From Psychrobacillus sp. FSL K6-4046 (GTDB lineage: Bacteria > Bacillota > Bacilli > Bacillales_A > Planococcaceae), in contig NZ_CP152020.1 of NCBI RefSeq assembly GCF_038624605.1, positions 682,001-746,000 of the forward strand: 64,000 nt of DNA. The letters run 5' to 3'. The notes under the pieces are model-generated. The model was not told the origin of the DNA. It saw only the letters and a list, made by a program, of their open reading frames with translations, and ran no database searches. Below, one piece after another: positions 7,152-14,615 of this stretch; the first letter of the stretch is position 1, and each line of letters opens with the position of its first letter. A program made the position numbers and the translations under genes.

Positions 7152-8407
7152 ATAAATGGTTAGTAATAGGAGTTTCTATTATTGTTTCTACGTTTATAGC
7201 AGCAAACGCAATTCTGCTGTTCGAGGAAAATAGTGAGATTGCGAGAACGTACTACTTAAAGGATCATGAAACTGTTCAAACGAATACATATTCCAAGGAG
7301 CTAGAAAAAGAATCGGTTGTAGTACCGACCGATGCAGTCACGGTGACTGTCGATGTGGAACGAGTAAGTAATTTAGCGGTCTCAGAAGGTGAAGAAATAG
7401 GTGCTGATACCGAACTGGCTCAGCTAAAGCCAGATTTTGCTGAAGAGCAACGAGGCATATGGGAAACCGAGGTACAGGCCTATAGACAGGAACAGATGCA
7501 GTTAAATCAAATTATAAGTGACCTAGAGTATGAAAGATCGAATACAGAAGGGTCTTACACAGATACAGACACAGCTACTAGTAATACGAGTGATGAGGTA
7601 ACAGATGTCAATGTCCAGGTGGATGTTCAGCTTTCTCAAGACGGAAGCTATTCACAGGCTATCGGAGCAGCAAAACAAAAGCTTGCGGAGGTAGACCGTC
7701 AGCTACAGATCATGGAAGCTCAGCTAAACCAGGAGCCAGGGGCAATGTCACTGATTAGCCCAATCGCAGGAACCGTTGGGTCGATTGAGAATAAAGACGG
7801 TAAATACTTTATCGAGATATATTCCGTAGAGAAATCATTGCTTACCTTCGTGCCTGAGAAGGAATGGCATAAGCTAGAAGCAGGAATGCTCGTACGAAAT
7901 TATTCTTCACATAGCGAATCTATGGCAGAGGGAACGATTGCAACAATCACACAAGTCCCTGCAAATGGCTCTCCTTGGCTTTCGGCATATAAACAATATG
8001 ACGCGCAATCAGAGGAGCCACTTTACGAGGTAATGATCCAACTAAACGAGCAGCCAGAACAGCTACCGTTCGCCGCAAACATGAACTCTGCCATTACAAC
8101 AGAACAAGCAGAGAACGCAGTAACGATAAAAAGAGAATGGCTTTTAAACCCGACAAGGGAACAAGCCGAGCTTTACTTGTTAACTCCTGAAGGGAAGATT
8201 ACACGAACTGCAGTAAATACTCCATTCCATTTAAACAAGCATGCTGTCGTATCAACAGGACTTGAAAATGGCATGATCGTCCTAGACGATAAACCAAAAG
8301 CAGAGATGGCCCCAGCCTTCCTACCGTTCCCGTTGGAGACACCGTCATGGACGAGCATCAAGGCAGTTAGCTGGAAGGATTACGTTAAATACCTTACCTA
8401 TAAATAA
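7148..8407 (+). CDS. HlyD/RND-type periplasmic adaptor-like protein
   Basis: 419 residues with an N-terminal membrane anchor (about residues 5-24). It follows the membrane-fusion-protein plan: a first half-lipoyl segment (VERVSNLAVSEGEEIG), a coiled-coil hairpin (residues about 100-205, interrupted by an acidic Ser/Thr-rich stretch), a second half-lipoyl segment (MSLISPIAGTVGSI), then beta-barrel and membrane-proximal domains. Such adaptors link an inner-membrane pump to later steps of export, or in Gram-positives gate an ABC exporter such as YknYZ. It is the last gene of the protease/YIP1/adaptor operon, closed by a strong terminator. The pump partner must be encoded elsewhere or is absent. 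Confidence 0.85.
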   Translation: MNKWLVIGVSIIVSTFIAANAILLFEENSEIARTYYLKDHETVQTNTYSKELEKESVVVPTDAVTVTVDVERVSNLAVSEGEEIGADTELAQLKPDFAEEQRGIWETEVQAYRQEQMQLNQIISDLEYERSNTEGSYTDTDTATSNTSDEVTDVNVQVDVQLSQDGSYSQAIGAAKQKLAEVDRQLQIMEAQLNQEPGAMSLISPIAGTVGSIENKDGKYFIEIYSVEKSLLTFVPEKEWHKLEAGMLVRNYSSHSESMAEGTIATITQVPANGSPWLSAYKQYDAQSEEPLYEVMIQLNEQPEQLPFAANMNSAITTEQAENAVTIKREWLLNPTREQAELYLLTPEGKITRTAVNTPFHLNKHAVVSTGLENGMIVLDDKPKAEMAPAFLPFPLETPSWTSIKAVSWKDYVKYLTYK

Positions 8408-8418
8408 TGGTATTCTAT

Positions 8419-8469
8419 TAAAAAGAGGATGTATGTTCACTAGGTGAGCGCATACATCCTCTTTTTTTT
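8419..8469 (+). terminator. Strong intrinsic terminator
   Basis: A 15-base stem, AAAAGAGGATGTATG (8421-8435) with its complement at 8451-8465, is followed by a T run. It closes the protease/YIP1/adaptor operon. Confidence 0.9.
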
Positions 8470-8497
8470 GATTAAAAGTGGTTGACCCGTTGCGGGA

Positions 8498-8526
8498 TTA
8501 TTACAAGTGCCTGGCACCTGTAATAA
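8498..8526. repeat. GTGCCTGGCAC palindrome, copy 2
   Basis: A 29-base palindrome, TTATTACA at the left arm and TGTAATAA at the right, around the GTGCCTGGCAC core. It directly abuts the 21-bp-period array that starts at 8537. Confidence 0.85.
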
Positions 8527-8536
8527 TTTATTGGGT

Positions 8537-8695
8537 GATTGTAGTAATTTATAGCTGGATTGTTGTAAATCTGGGGTGGCCAGCGCGGCTTGGGTTTGAT
8601 TGTAGTAAAGTAGCTATGGATTGTAGGAAACTACCCTCGGATTGTCGTAAATTTTTCTCGTCCGATCGATGCTTGGGTTTGATTGCTATCTTAAT
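8537..8695. repeat. 21-bp-period array, unit GATTGTNGTAAA
   Basis: Copies of GATTGTAGTAA-like sequence begin at 8537, 8558, 8598, 8619, 8640 and 8681. Intervals are 21, 40, 21, 21 and 41, so the positions that lack a copy still keep the 20-21-bp phase. The unit differs from those of the other arrays in this window. A frame crossing the region looks coding only because of the repeat. Confidence 0.75.
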
Positions 8696-8785
8696 CTATC
8701 AAAAACGATTACTAATACTTAACATATTAATATTACTTCGCTATACTAAAGATTAATCTAAATTGAAAGTAAGGCGAATAACTAT

Positions 8786-9703
8786 ATGAACAACCAGTGG
8801 AAAATTTACGGTATACTCGTACTCGTTATGTTAATATGGGGCGCTAATCTTCCGATGCTTAAATATTTGATCGCAGAGGTATCCCCAGTAACCCTGACCG
8901 CCTTCCGTATTTTTACAGCTGGTGTTACAGTTTTTCTTATTTTATGGAAAATGAAAATGATTCGAAAGCCTTCGAAGCAGGAATGGAAATATATTGCGAT
9001 AGGGTCTTTGACTAACGTAGTAATCCATCACTATTTCCTGAATATAGGGCTCTCGGTTACAAGTGGAACACACGGAGCACTGATCCTAGGGACAGGGCCA
9101 ATGCTTACAGCGATAGCAGGAGCATTTATCCTAAGGTATTTTCCTTCTTTGATTCAATGGCTAGGTCTGGTATTAGGGATAATTGGGGTAAGCCTTTCTG
9201 TAGTAGGCGGTGGTGACTTAGGGGGCTCTGCCATCGGAGACTTCTTTGTATTCCTTGCTATACTTGCACAGGTCATGAGCTATATGGTGATAAGTAAGGC
9301 TGCAAGAACATTGGATCCAAGACTGCTGACAGCATATATGCTTGTAATCGGCTCATTTATATTAATGATTATCAGCTTTATACAGGAGCCAGGAGCAATT
9401 GTTCAATTTACAGAAGTAGATCCAGTATTCTGGTTGATTTTCTTTGCCTCTGCGATCCTAGGCACAGCAGTTGGTCACATGCTATACAACTACTCGATAG
9501 GTCAAGCGGGTGCAACTAAATCAGCGATATTCATGAACCTAAACACTATTTTCTCATTAGTATTCTCTGCCATTTTCTTAAACGAAGTGCTAGGGTGGAA
9601 TCATCTGGCCAGCCTAATCTTCATCATAGCCGGGGTAATACTCGGCTCAGGAGCAGCAGAGGATCTATGGAAAAAGCATAAAAAGAAAAAAGCAGCTGCC
9701 TGA
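8786..9703 (+). CDS. EamA-family (drug/metabolite superfamily) transporter
   Basis: 305 residues with ten membrane helices arranged as two repeated EamA halves. The first half carries the signature WGANLPMLKYL near residue 20, the second TAVGHMLYNYSIGQAGATKS. Members export amino acids, metabolites or drugs through the cytoplasmic membrane; substrates cannot be read from sequence. The C-terminus ends in a basic cytoplasmic tail (KKHKKKKAAA). The start at 8786 has only a weak AAGGCG site, but the protein begins in register with family members. It is a single-gene unit with terminators on both sides. Confidence 0.92.
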   Translation: MNNQWKIYGILVLVMLIWGANLPMLKYLIAEVSPVTLTAFRIFTAGVTVFLILWKMKMIRKPSKQEWKYIAIGSLTNVVIHHYFLNIGLSVTSGTHGALILGTGPMLTAIAGAFILRYFPSLIQWLGLVLGIIGVSLSVVGGGDLGGSAIGDFFVFLAILAQVMSYMVISKAARTLDPRLLTAYMLVIGSFILMIISFIQEPGAIVQFTEVDPVFWLIFFASAILGTAVGHMLYNYSIGQAGATKSAIFMNLNTIFSLVFSAIFLNEVLGWNHLASLIFIIAGVILGSGAAEDLWKKHKKKKAAA

Positions 9704-9722
9704 TATTCGGTAGCTGCTTTTT
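9687..9722 (+). terminator. Terminator overlapping the EamA gene end
   Basis: AAGCAGCT (9690-9697) pairs with AGCTGCTT (9712-9719), followed by T5. The stop codon lies in the loop. Confidence 0.75.
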
Positions 9723-9736
9723 CATTGTTGCGTGAG

Positions 9737-9763
9737 TATTACAGGTGCCTGGCACCCGTAATG
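9737..9763. repeat. GTGCCTGGCAC palindrome, copy 3
   Basis: The arms TATTACA and CGTAATG flank GGTGCCTGGCACC. It is paired with copy 4 about 10 bases away; an AATGT/ACATT hairpin lies between them. Confidence 0.8.
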
Positions 9764-9773
9764 TATTTAAAAC

Positions 9774-9803
9774 ATTATGACAAGTGCCAGGCACCTGTAA
9801 TAA
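9774..9803. repeat. GTGCCTGGCAC palindrome, copy 4
   Basis: AAGTGCCAGGCACCTGTAAT-type copy, in inverted relation to copy 3. It lies just upstream of the sigma-I promoter. Confidence 0.8.
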
Positions 9804-9837
9804 AACAAACTAAAAAAATATAAAAAGTTTGCTAGCG

Positions 9838-9866
9838 ACCCCCACAAAAATGAGTGAGCCTTCGAA
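9838..9866 (+). promoter_or_regulatory. Sigma-I promoter
   Basis: ACCCCC at 9838-9843 and CGAA at 9863-9866 are 19 bases apart. These match the distinctive -35 (ACCCCC) and -10 (CGAA) elements of Bacillus SigI promoters. Since sigI itself is two genes downstream, this is very likely an autoregulatory promoter for the whole set. Confidence 0.8.
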
Positions 9867-9917
9867 TAACTAGGTGTCCGGGTATTACTTGGACAAAAAT
9901 TTATACGAGGTGATTAT

Positions 9918-10898
9918 ATGCAGAATTGGAAGAAGACTGGTGCTGCTCTATTAGTGGCAACTTTGACAGTATCAGGCGCAGGCTATGCTTGGGCGAACAG
10001 TAATTACGACACCGTAAACATTAATGACGTAAACAAAAACACACAGGAAACATCGTCAGCTTCTGAGACAGCACAGGTAACGCCGACTCAAGCGGTTGCA
10101 GCAACATCAACGACTGCAGCAACTGAACAAACGACTACAAACAAGGATCTTCCCGTGGAATTGGCAACCGAAAAGCTAGTTGGATTGGTGAAGGCATATG
10201 AAACTGCTAGTAATGATGACGCAAAAGCAGCAATCTTGAACGTGATTAATCGAGTTATTGCAGAGTATGAAACGACTCAAAAAGATATCTACCAAAAGAA
10301 AGCTCCAGAGCTTACGGCTGCAATCGATCGATTAATCGTGTTATTCAAAGATTATCAGCAAGCACCTAATGCAGACAAAAAAGCAGCAATTATCGCTCAA
10401 GTAAAAACTGTAGTTACGGAGCTGCAAAATTATTTAGCTAAACAAGAGGACCCTAAAGAAAATACACCACCAGTCATTGTTCCTCCAATTAAGGATAAAG
10501 ACAAAGACAAAGCAGACAGAGATAAGAAAAAAGCAGAGTTAGAAAAGAAAAAGGCTGAAGAAAAAGCAGCTAAGGAAGCAGCAAAAGCTGCGGCCGAAGC
10601 AAAAAGAGCGCAAGAAAAGGCAGAACGCGAAGCAGCAAAAGCTGCAAAGCAAGCAGAAATAGAAGCAGCGAAAAAAGCTAAAGCCGCTGAATTGGCTGCA
10701 AAAAAAGCAGCTCAGGAACAAAAGAAAGCTGAACAGAAACCAAAGCATCCTAATGGTAAAGATGAAAACCGTCATCACAAGGGACCAAAGCACAATCAAC
10801 AACCAAAACATGATAAGCATCAAAAACATAAAGATCACCATAACAAGCATGACCACAAACATGGTCATCATGGGCAAGGAAAAAATGATAGAAATTAA
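9918..10898 (+). CDS. Secreted Lys/Ala/His-rich protein, probable SigI target
   Basis: 326 residues with a signal peptide (residues 1-26, ending YAWA). A Ser/Thr-rich linker leads to a helical domain (about residues 78-175) made of two similar halves, ELATEKLVGLVKAYETASND and ELTAAIDRLIVLFKDYQQAP. A long Ala/Lys/Glu helix follows (about 195-275), then a His/Lys-rich tail with more than a dozen His, rich in HKH and HDHKHG motifs. The highly basic helix could bind teichoic acids or other anionic wall polymers, and the tail could bind metals; both are inferences. No known family. It lies directly behind the sigma-I promoter and ahead of sigI and rsgI, so it is probably part of the SigI envelope or heat-stress response. 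Confidence 0.85.
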   Translation: MQNWKKTGAALLVATLTVSGAGYAWANSNYDTVNINDVNKNTQETSSASETAQVTPTQAVAATSTTAATEQTTTNKDLPVELATEKLVGLVKAYETASNDDAKAAILNVINRVIAEYETTQKDIYQKKAPELTAAIDRLIVLFKDYQQAPNADKKAAIIAQVKTVVTELQNYLAKQEDPKENTPPVIVPPIKDKDKDKADRDKKKAELEKKKAEEKAAKEAAKAAAEAKRAQEKAEREAAKAAKQAEIEAAKKAKAAELAAKKAAQEQKKAEQKPKHPNGKDENRHHKGPKHNQQPKHDKHQKHKDHHNKHDHKHGHHGQGKNDRN

Positions 10899-10984
10899 TC
10901 ATATTTCAGAATACCGCTTTTCATTTCCCGGATAGACAGATACAATACAGGTTTATACGGAACTAATGGGAACGGAGGGTATAT

Positions 10985-11734
10985 ATGCTTTTGTCCATCA
11001 TTCATGGCCTCTTCAAATCAAAACAGAATAAAAGAAAGCTAGAATTTGGGACAATGGCTGGCGATGAGGAGGCAATCAATGACCTCCTCTTAGCCAATAC
11101 CTCCTTTATAAAGAAAACGGCAGCTTACATTTGCAAGCGGCCAATCGATGAACAGGATGAAGAATATAGCATCGCGCTTAATGGATTTCATGAAGCGGTC
11201 CTTGCATTCAATCCTGAGGAAAATGCATCCTTACAAACACTTGCACATCTTATTATAAAAAGGCGACTTGTTGACTTTATTCGAAAGGAAGCTACCCGCA
11301 AGGAAAAGGTGCTTCTACTCCAAACGGGGACTACCGAGGATAGAATAGACGAGCAGCATTATATATGGAACGAGCAATCCATTGAATCATACACAGAAGA
11401 ACAGCGAGCGGAAGCAAGAAGAGAGGAACTGGTCCGTTATGGGGAGCTGCTAGCAACTTATAACTTGTCATTTGATGAGTTGACGGCTTCAGCACCAAAG
11501 CACAAGGATACACGGAAAACTGCCTTTCTAGTGGCACAAATTATTTCCGAATCCGAAGAGCTTTACGAGTCCTTTATCCAGCATAAAAAGCTTCCGCTCA
11601 AGAATATCGAAGCACTGGTAGATGTATCGCGAAAAACGTTGGAACGGCATCGCAAATATATGATTGCCGTCGTACTGCTACTCAACAGTGACTTCGTTTA
11701 TATAAAAGATTATGTGAAGGGAGAAATCATATGA
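10985..11734 (+). CDS. sigI: RNA polymerase sigma factor SigI
   Basis: 249 residues, the usual length. It follows Bacillus subtilis SigI closely: ICKRPIDEQDEEYSIALNGF in region 2, IIKRRLVDFIRKEA after it, and the C-terminal block VDVSRKTLERHRKYMIAVV followed by a YIKDYVKG ending. SigI directs transcription of cell-wall and heat-stress genes in Bacillus subtilis, such as lytE, mreBH and bcrC. A strong GGAGGG site lies upstream of the ATG. The stop overlaps the rsgI start by 4 bases, the usual arrangement for a sigma factor and its anti-sigma partner. The sigma-I promoter at 9838 suggests positive autoregulation. Confidence 0.96.
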   Translation: MLLSIIHGLFKSKQNKRKLEFGTMAGDEEAINDLLLANTSFIKKTAAYICKRPIDEQDEEYSIALNGFHEAVLAFNPEENASLQTLAHLIIKRRLVDFIRKEATRKEKVLLLQTGTTEDRIDEQHYIWNEQSIESYTEEQRAEARREELVRYGELLATYNLSFDELTASAPKHKDTRKTAFLVAQIISESEELYESFIQHKKLPLKNIEALVDVSRKTLERHRKYMIAVVLLLNSDFVYIKDYVKGEII

Positions 11735-12849
11735 TGCGCAACTTTCGAGGCGTTGTCTGTGAGAAGAAAGATGATTACTATGTCTTTCTCACAAGTGAGG
11801 GCGAATTTCTGCGCGGTACCCCATTGGTTGATGACCCAATGATCGGATCCGAAGCAGAATTTCAATTGCTAGAAGCAAAAGCTCCATTTTTACTGACACA
11901 AATAAAGCCTAAAATTCTAGCCCCAATACTTGTCGCGGCAATTGTTCTCATATTTTGTGTCGCATCTTTGATCCCTCAGCAAACGAGTGCTTATGCTTAC
12001 GTACAATTAGAAGGTGAGCATGCTGTCGAAATCGGTGTAGATGAGGACGGGCAGGTTATTTCACTCCGTTCTCTCGATGAAGACACTCCTATCGATATTA
12101 ATAATTGGGAGGACCTAGCTCTTGCTGCTGTCTTAGTCCACGCAGTCAAGCAGGTAGGAGCAGCTCAGGATGAATTAGTAATCACAACCGTTTATGAGAA
12201 TGAAACCAATCAAGAAGTAAAAGCTCAAGTAAACGAAGCGGTAAAAGAAGTAAAGGCAGTACAACCAAAGCAACATATTAATGTAACAGAAAGCTCTGCA
12301 GAAGAACGCAAAAAAGCAAACGAAAATAACACATCGATTCAAAAGTACAAACAAAAAGAACAACAACCAGTTAAAGAAAACAAAAGCAGTGTAGAACAAC
12401 AAAACAATTCCAGTGTAGATAAACAAAATAAAACCAGTGTAGAACAACAAAATAATTCCAGTGCAAAGCAACAAAAAAAATCCAGTGTAGATGAAAAACA
12501 AAAAAACAGTGTAGAAAAGCAAAAACCAGTCGTTCCAGCTCCATCTCCAGCTGCCACCCAGAAGCCGGAGAAAGAGAAAAAGGAACAACCAAACAAACAT
12601 GAAAATGCATCAAAAAATAAAACTCATAATCCCGAAAACAAACTAAACCATAACCAGTCAAAAGACAAGCCGAAACACTCGAACGACCGTAAACACAAGG
12701 ATGAAAAACAACACCCATCCAGGAACGATCACAAAGGTGTAGGTCCAAAAGACAATAATAAAGGGCACGACAAACCGAAAAACAATCATCACAATGGCAA
12801 CAATCAAGGCAACCACCATAGAGACAAGAATAACAACCATAGGCCATGA
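11731..12849 (+). CDS. rsgI: RsgI-type anti-sigma-I factor
   Basis: 372 residues. An N-terminal RsgI_N domain (residues about 1-55, RGVVCEKKDDYYVFLTSEGE) binds SigI in the cytoplasm. One membrane helix (about residues 66-86) leads to an extracellular segment starting TSAYAYVQLEGEH, equivalent to the conserved periplasmic-type domain of RsgI. The remaining 200 residues are low complexity. They include about six 8-10-residue units such as NNSSVDKQ (residues about 212-262), then an Asn/His/Lys-rich tail with HNGN and HHRDK motifs. Clostridial RsgI proteins carry carbohydrate-binding or enzymatic sensors; here the sensor seems to be a disordered basic tail, which may touch wall polymers. It ends at a strong terminator. 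Confidence 0.93.
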   Translation: MMRNFRGVVCEKKDDYYVFLTSEGEFLRGTPLVDDPMIGSEAEFQLLEAKAPFLLTQIKPKILAPILVAAIVLIFCVASLIPQQTSAYAYVQLEGEHAVEIGVDEDGQVISLRSLDEDTPIDINNWEDLALAAVLVHAVKQVGAAQDELVITTVYENETNQEVKAQVNEAVKEVKAVQPKQHINVTESSAEERKKANENNTSIQKYKQKEQQPVKENKSSVEQQNNSSVDKQNKTSVEQQNNSSAKQQKKSSVDEKQKNSVEKQKPVVPAPSPAATQKPEKEKKEQPNKHENASKNKTHNPENKLNHNQSKDKPKHSNDRKHKDEKQHPSRNDHKGVGPKDNNKGHDKPKNNHHNGNNQGNHHRDKNNNHRP

Positions 12850-12893
12850 GCTTCTACTTTGCTGTAAGTATGTGTAGACTCATGGGCCACATT

Positions 12894-12930
12894 AAAAATG
12901 CTTTGTCTTATTAGACGAGGCATTTTTTTT
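12894..12930 (+). terminator. sigI/rsgI terminator
   Basis: ATGCTTTGTCT pairs with AGACGAGGCAT around a TATT loop and is followed by T8. A second hairpin, CCATGAG with CTCATGG, spans the rsgI stop at 12844-12886. Confidence 0.85.
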
Positions 12931-12946
12931 CGTATAAATGGAGAAG

Positions 12947-13030
12947 CGGTCGGTTTTTTTCGATAATCGGTTGGTTCAGTAACAGAATCGGTCGGTTTTC
13001 CCGAATAATCGGTCGGTTCCAAATACCAAA
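12947..13030. repeat. 21-bp-period array, unit CGGTCGGTT
   Basis: Copies of CGGTCGGTT begin at 12947, 12968, 12989 and 13010, exactly 21 bases apart. The sequence between them varies (TTTTTCGATAAT, CAGTAACAGAAT, TTCCCGAATAAT). It sits between the rsgI terminator and a second hairpin. Confidence 0.85.
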
Positions 13031-13076
13031 TAAATCCCAAGCCCCTTCCATTTCTCTATCCTAATATAATAGCCAC

Positions 13077-13119
13077 AAAAAAAGCAGAAACGCTGTTAGA
13101 TCAGGATTCCTGCTTTTTT
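13077..13119 (+). terminator. Terminator-like hairpin
   Basis: AAAAAAGCAG and CTGCTTTTTT flank a 20-base loop, followed by T. It lies in the region ahead of the exopolysaccharide operon. Confidence 0.55.
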
Positions 13120-13159
13120 GAGGTTAAATTCGAACCATTCCATTTCCTTTATTAACACT

Positions 13160-13184
13160 GTTTCCTTAATAAGGAAACTTTTTT
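13160..13184 (+). terminator. Perfect hairpin with T6 ahead of the pel-type operon
   Basis: GTTTCCTT (13160-13167) pairs with AAGGAAAC (13171-13178) around AAT, followed by TTTTTT. It is a compact intrinsic terminator 85 bases upstream of the first gene, acting either as an insulator or as an attenuator. The region between it and the gene holds a weak promoter candidate, TTGGCA (13212) and TACAAT (13237) with a long 19-base spacer. Confidence 0.7.
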
Positions 13185-13268
13185 AATATGCTTCGAAATA
13201 ATTAAAAGAGTTTGGCATAATTGAATTCGTTTTTCATACAATGAATATTAGCCTAGGAGGTTTATCAC

Positions 13269-14576
13269 ATGATTCCAAATAGTATAAAGGTAACAATTAT
13301 TACATTTTTATCCATAATATTTTTTGTCCAAATTAATTCAGTAGCGTTGGCAGAAAACTCGAGTGAAAAAAATTACTATGTTTCTCCAAAAGGTAAAGAT
13401 GCTAATCCTGGTACTAAAAAGAAACCGTGGAAGACAATACAGCATGCTGCAAAGGTGCTTGAACCCGGTGATACGGTGTTTGTACGAGGAGGGGTCTACT
13501 CCGAATTCATTCATATAACAAAATCAGGCTCTAAAAATCTTGGGAATATCACTTTTCAATCATTTCCAGGAGAGGTGGCCATTCTGGAAGGCAAAAAATT
13601 AACAGTAACATCAGCTAAGAGAGCCTTCTTTTATATAGATAATGCAAGTTATATCCGAATTGAAGGATTTGAGTTAAGAAACCTAAAAACGAGAAAACAG
13701 AATCGATATCCGGTCGGAATACTGGTAAAAGGCGGAAGTAGCAATATTCATCTTTCCGATAATAACATTCACCATATTGAAAATAAATCTCGAAAAGGAA
13801 ATGCGCATGGCATTCTCATTTATGGGAATACCTCCAACGCTATGAGTAGCATTACGGTTAATAACAATGAGATTCACCATCTGAAACTCGGAAGCAGTGA
13901 GGCACTTACCTTTAGTGGGAATATACAACAGTTCGCTATTACGCACAATGAAATCCATCATAATAACAACATTGGAATTGATGTTGCAGGGTTTTACAAT
14001 GCTTGTGAAACAGACGACTGCGTAGATCAAGCGAGAGATGGAATCATCGCAAACAATAAAGTCTATAAAAATAGCTCTAAAAGAAATGTATCATACAAAG
14101 AATATTCAGCTGGTGGAATTTATGCAGATGGTTCTACTCAGCTTACTATTGTAAATAATATAGTAGCTTACAATGATTTCGGAATTGAGCTAGCAAGCGA
14201 GAAGGAAGGAAAAACGTCTAGTGAGATTGATGTGAAAAATAATATTATTTACTCCAATAATGGAGCCGGAATAATTGCGGGAGGGGCAGAAAAAAACAAT
14301 GGAGGTTCGAGCAACAATAACATAGTGAGCAATGTTCTCATGTTTAATGACCAGTCAGATGAAGGCTATGGAGAAATAACGTTGCAATGGAATACAAAAG
14401 AAAACCAAATTTTAAATAATCTAATATACAGCAAGGAAAAAGATGAATACCTCCAAAACTTAGGGGACGACGCAATGAGTAATATTTATCTTAACAACAC
14501 TATTCATTCATTTGAAGAGAAACCTTTTTTCTTTGCACCAGTAACAGCTTTCTTTAAAAACTTACGTTGGTGGTAA
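13269..14576 (+). CDS. Secreted right-handed parallel beta-helix protein
   Basis: 435 residues with a signal peptide (residues 1-28). The mature protein starts KNYYVSPKGKDANPGT with KPWKTIQHAA following, the common opening of DUF1565/parallel beta-helix proteins. Many Asn-rich rungs follow (NNEIHHL, NNKVYKN, NNIIYSN), typical of polysaccharide lyases and C5-epimerases. It has a clear AGGAGG site and its stop is next to the start of the epimerase/PelD gene. By context it is a candidate lyase or modifying enzyme for the exopolysaccharide, in the place that PelA's hydrolase domain takes in Pseudomonas. This is inference; substrate and catalytic residues cannot be assigned from sequence alone. 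Confidence 0.88.
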   Translation: MIPNSIKVTIITFLSIIFFVQINSVALAENSSEKNYYVSPKGKDANPGTKKKPWKTIQHAAKVLEPGDTVFVRGGVYSEFIHITKSGSKNLGNITFQSFPGEVAILEGKKLTVTSAKRAFFYIDNASYIRIEGFELRNLKTRKQNRYPVGILVKGGSSNIHLSDNNIHHIENKSRKGNAHGILIYGNTSNAMSSITVNNNEIHHLKLGSSEALTFSGNIQQFAITHNEIHHNNNIGIDVAGFYNACETDDCVDQARDGIIANNKVYKNSSKRNVSYKEYSAGGIYADGSTQLTIVNNIVAYNDFGIELASEKEGKTSSEIDVKNNIIYSNNGAGIIAGGAEKNNGGSSNNNIVSNVLMFNDQSDEGYGEITLQWNTKENQILNNLIYSKEKDEYLQNLGDDAMSNIYLNNTIHSFEEKPFFFAPVTAFFKNLRWW

Positions 14577-14615
14577 ATGATCTTCTACAATTTGATGGAG
14601 AGGGATGTTATTTAT

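Noticed and set aside
8478-8756. 92-residue open frame rich in DCRK motifs
   Set aside because: It spans the palindrome and the 21-bp array; the motifs are the array read in frame.
10539-10877. Cys/Phe-rich minus-strand frame opposite the Lys/His-rich protein
   Set aside because: Shadow of a lysine-rich gene with strong evidence on the plus strand. The same applies to minus frames at 12175-12847.
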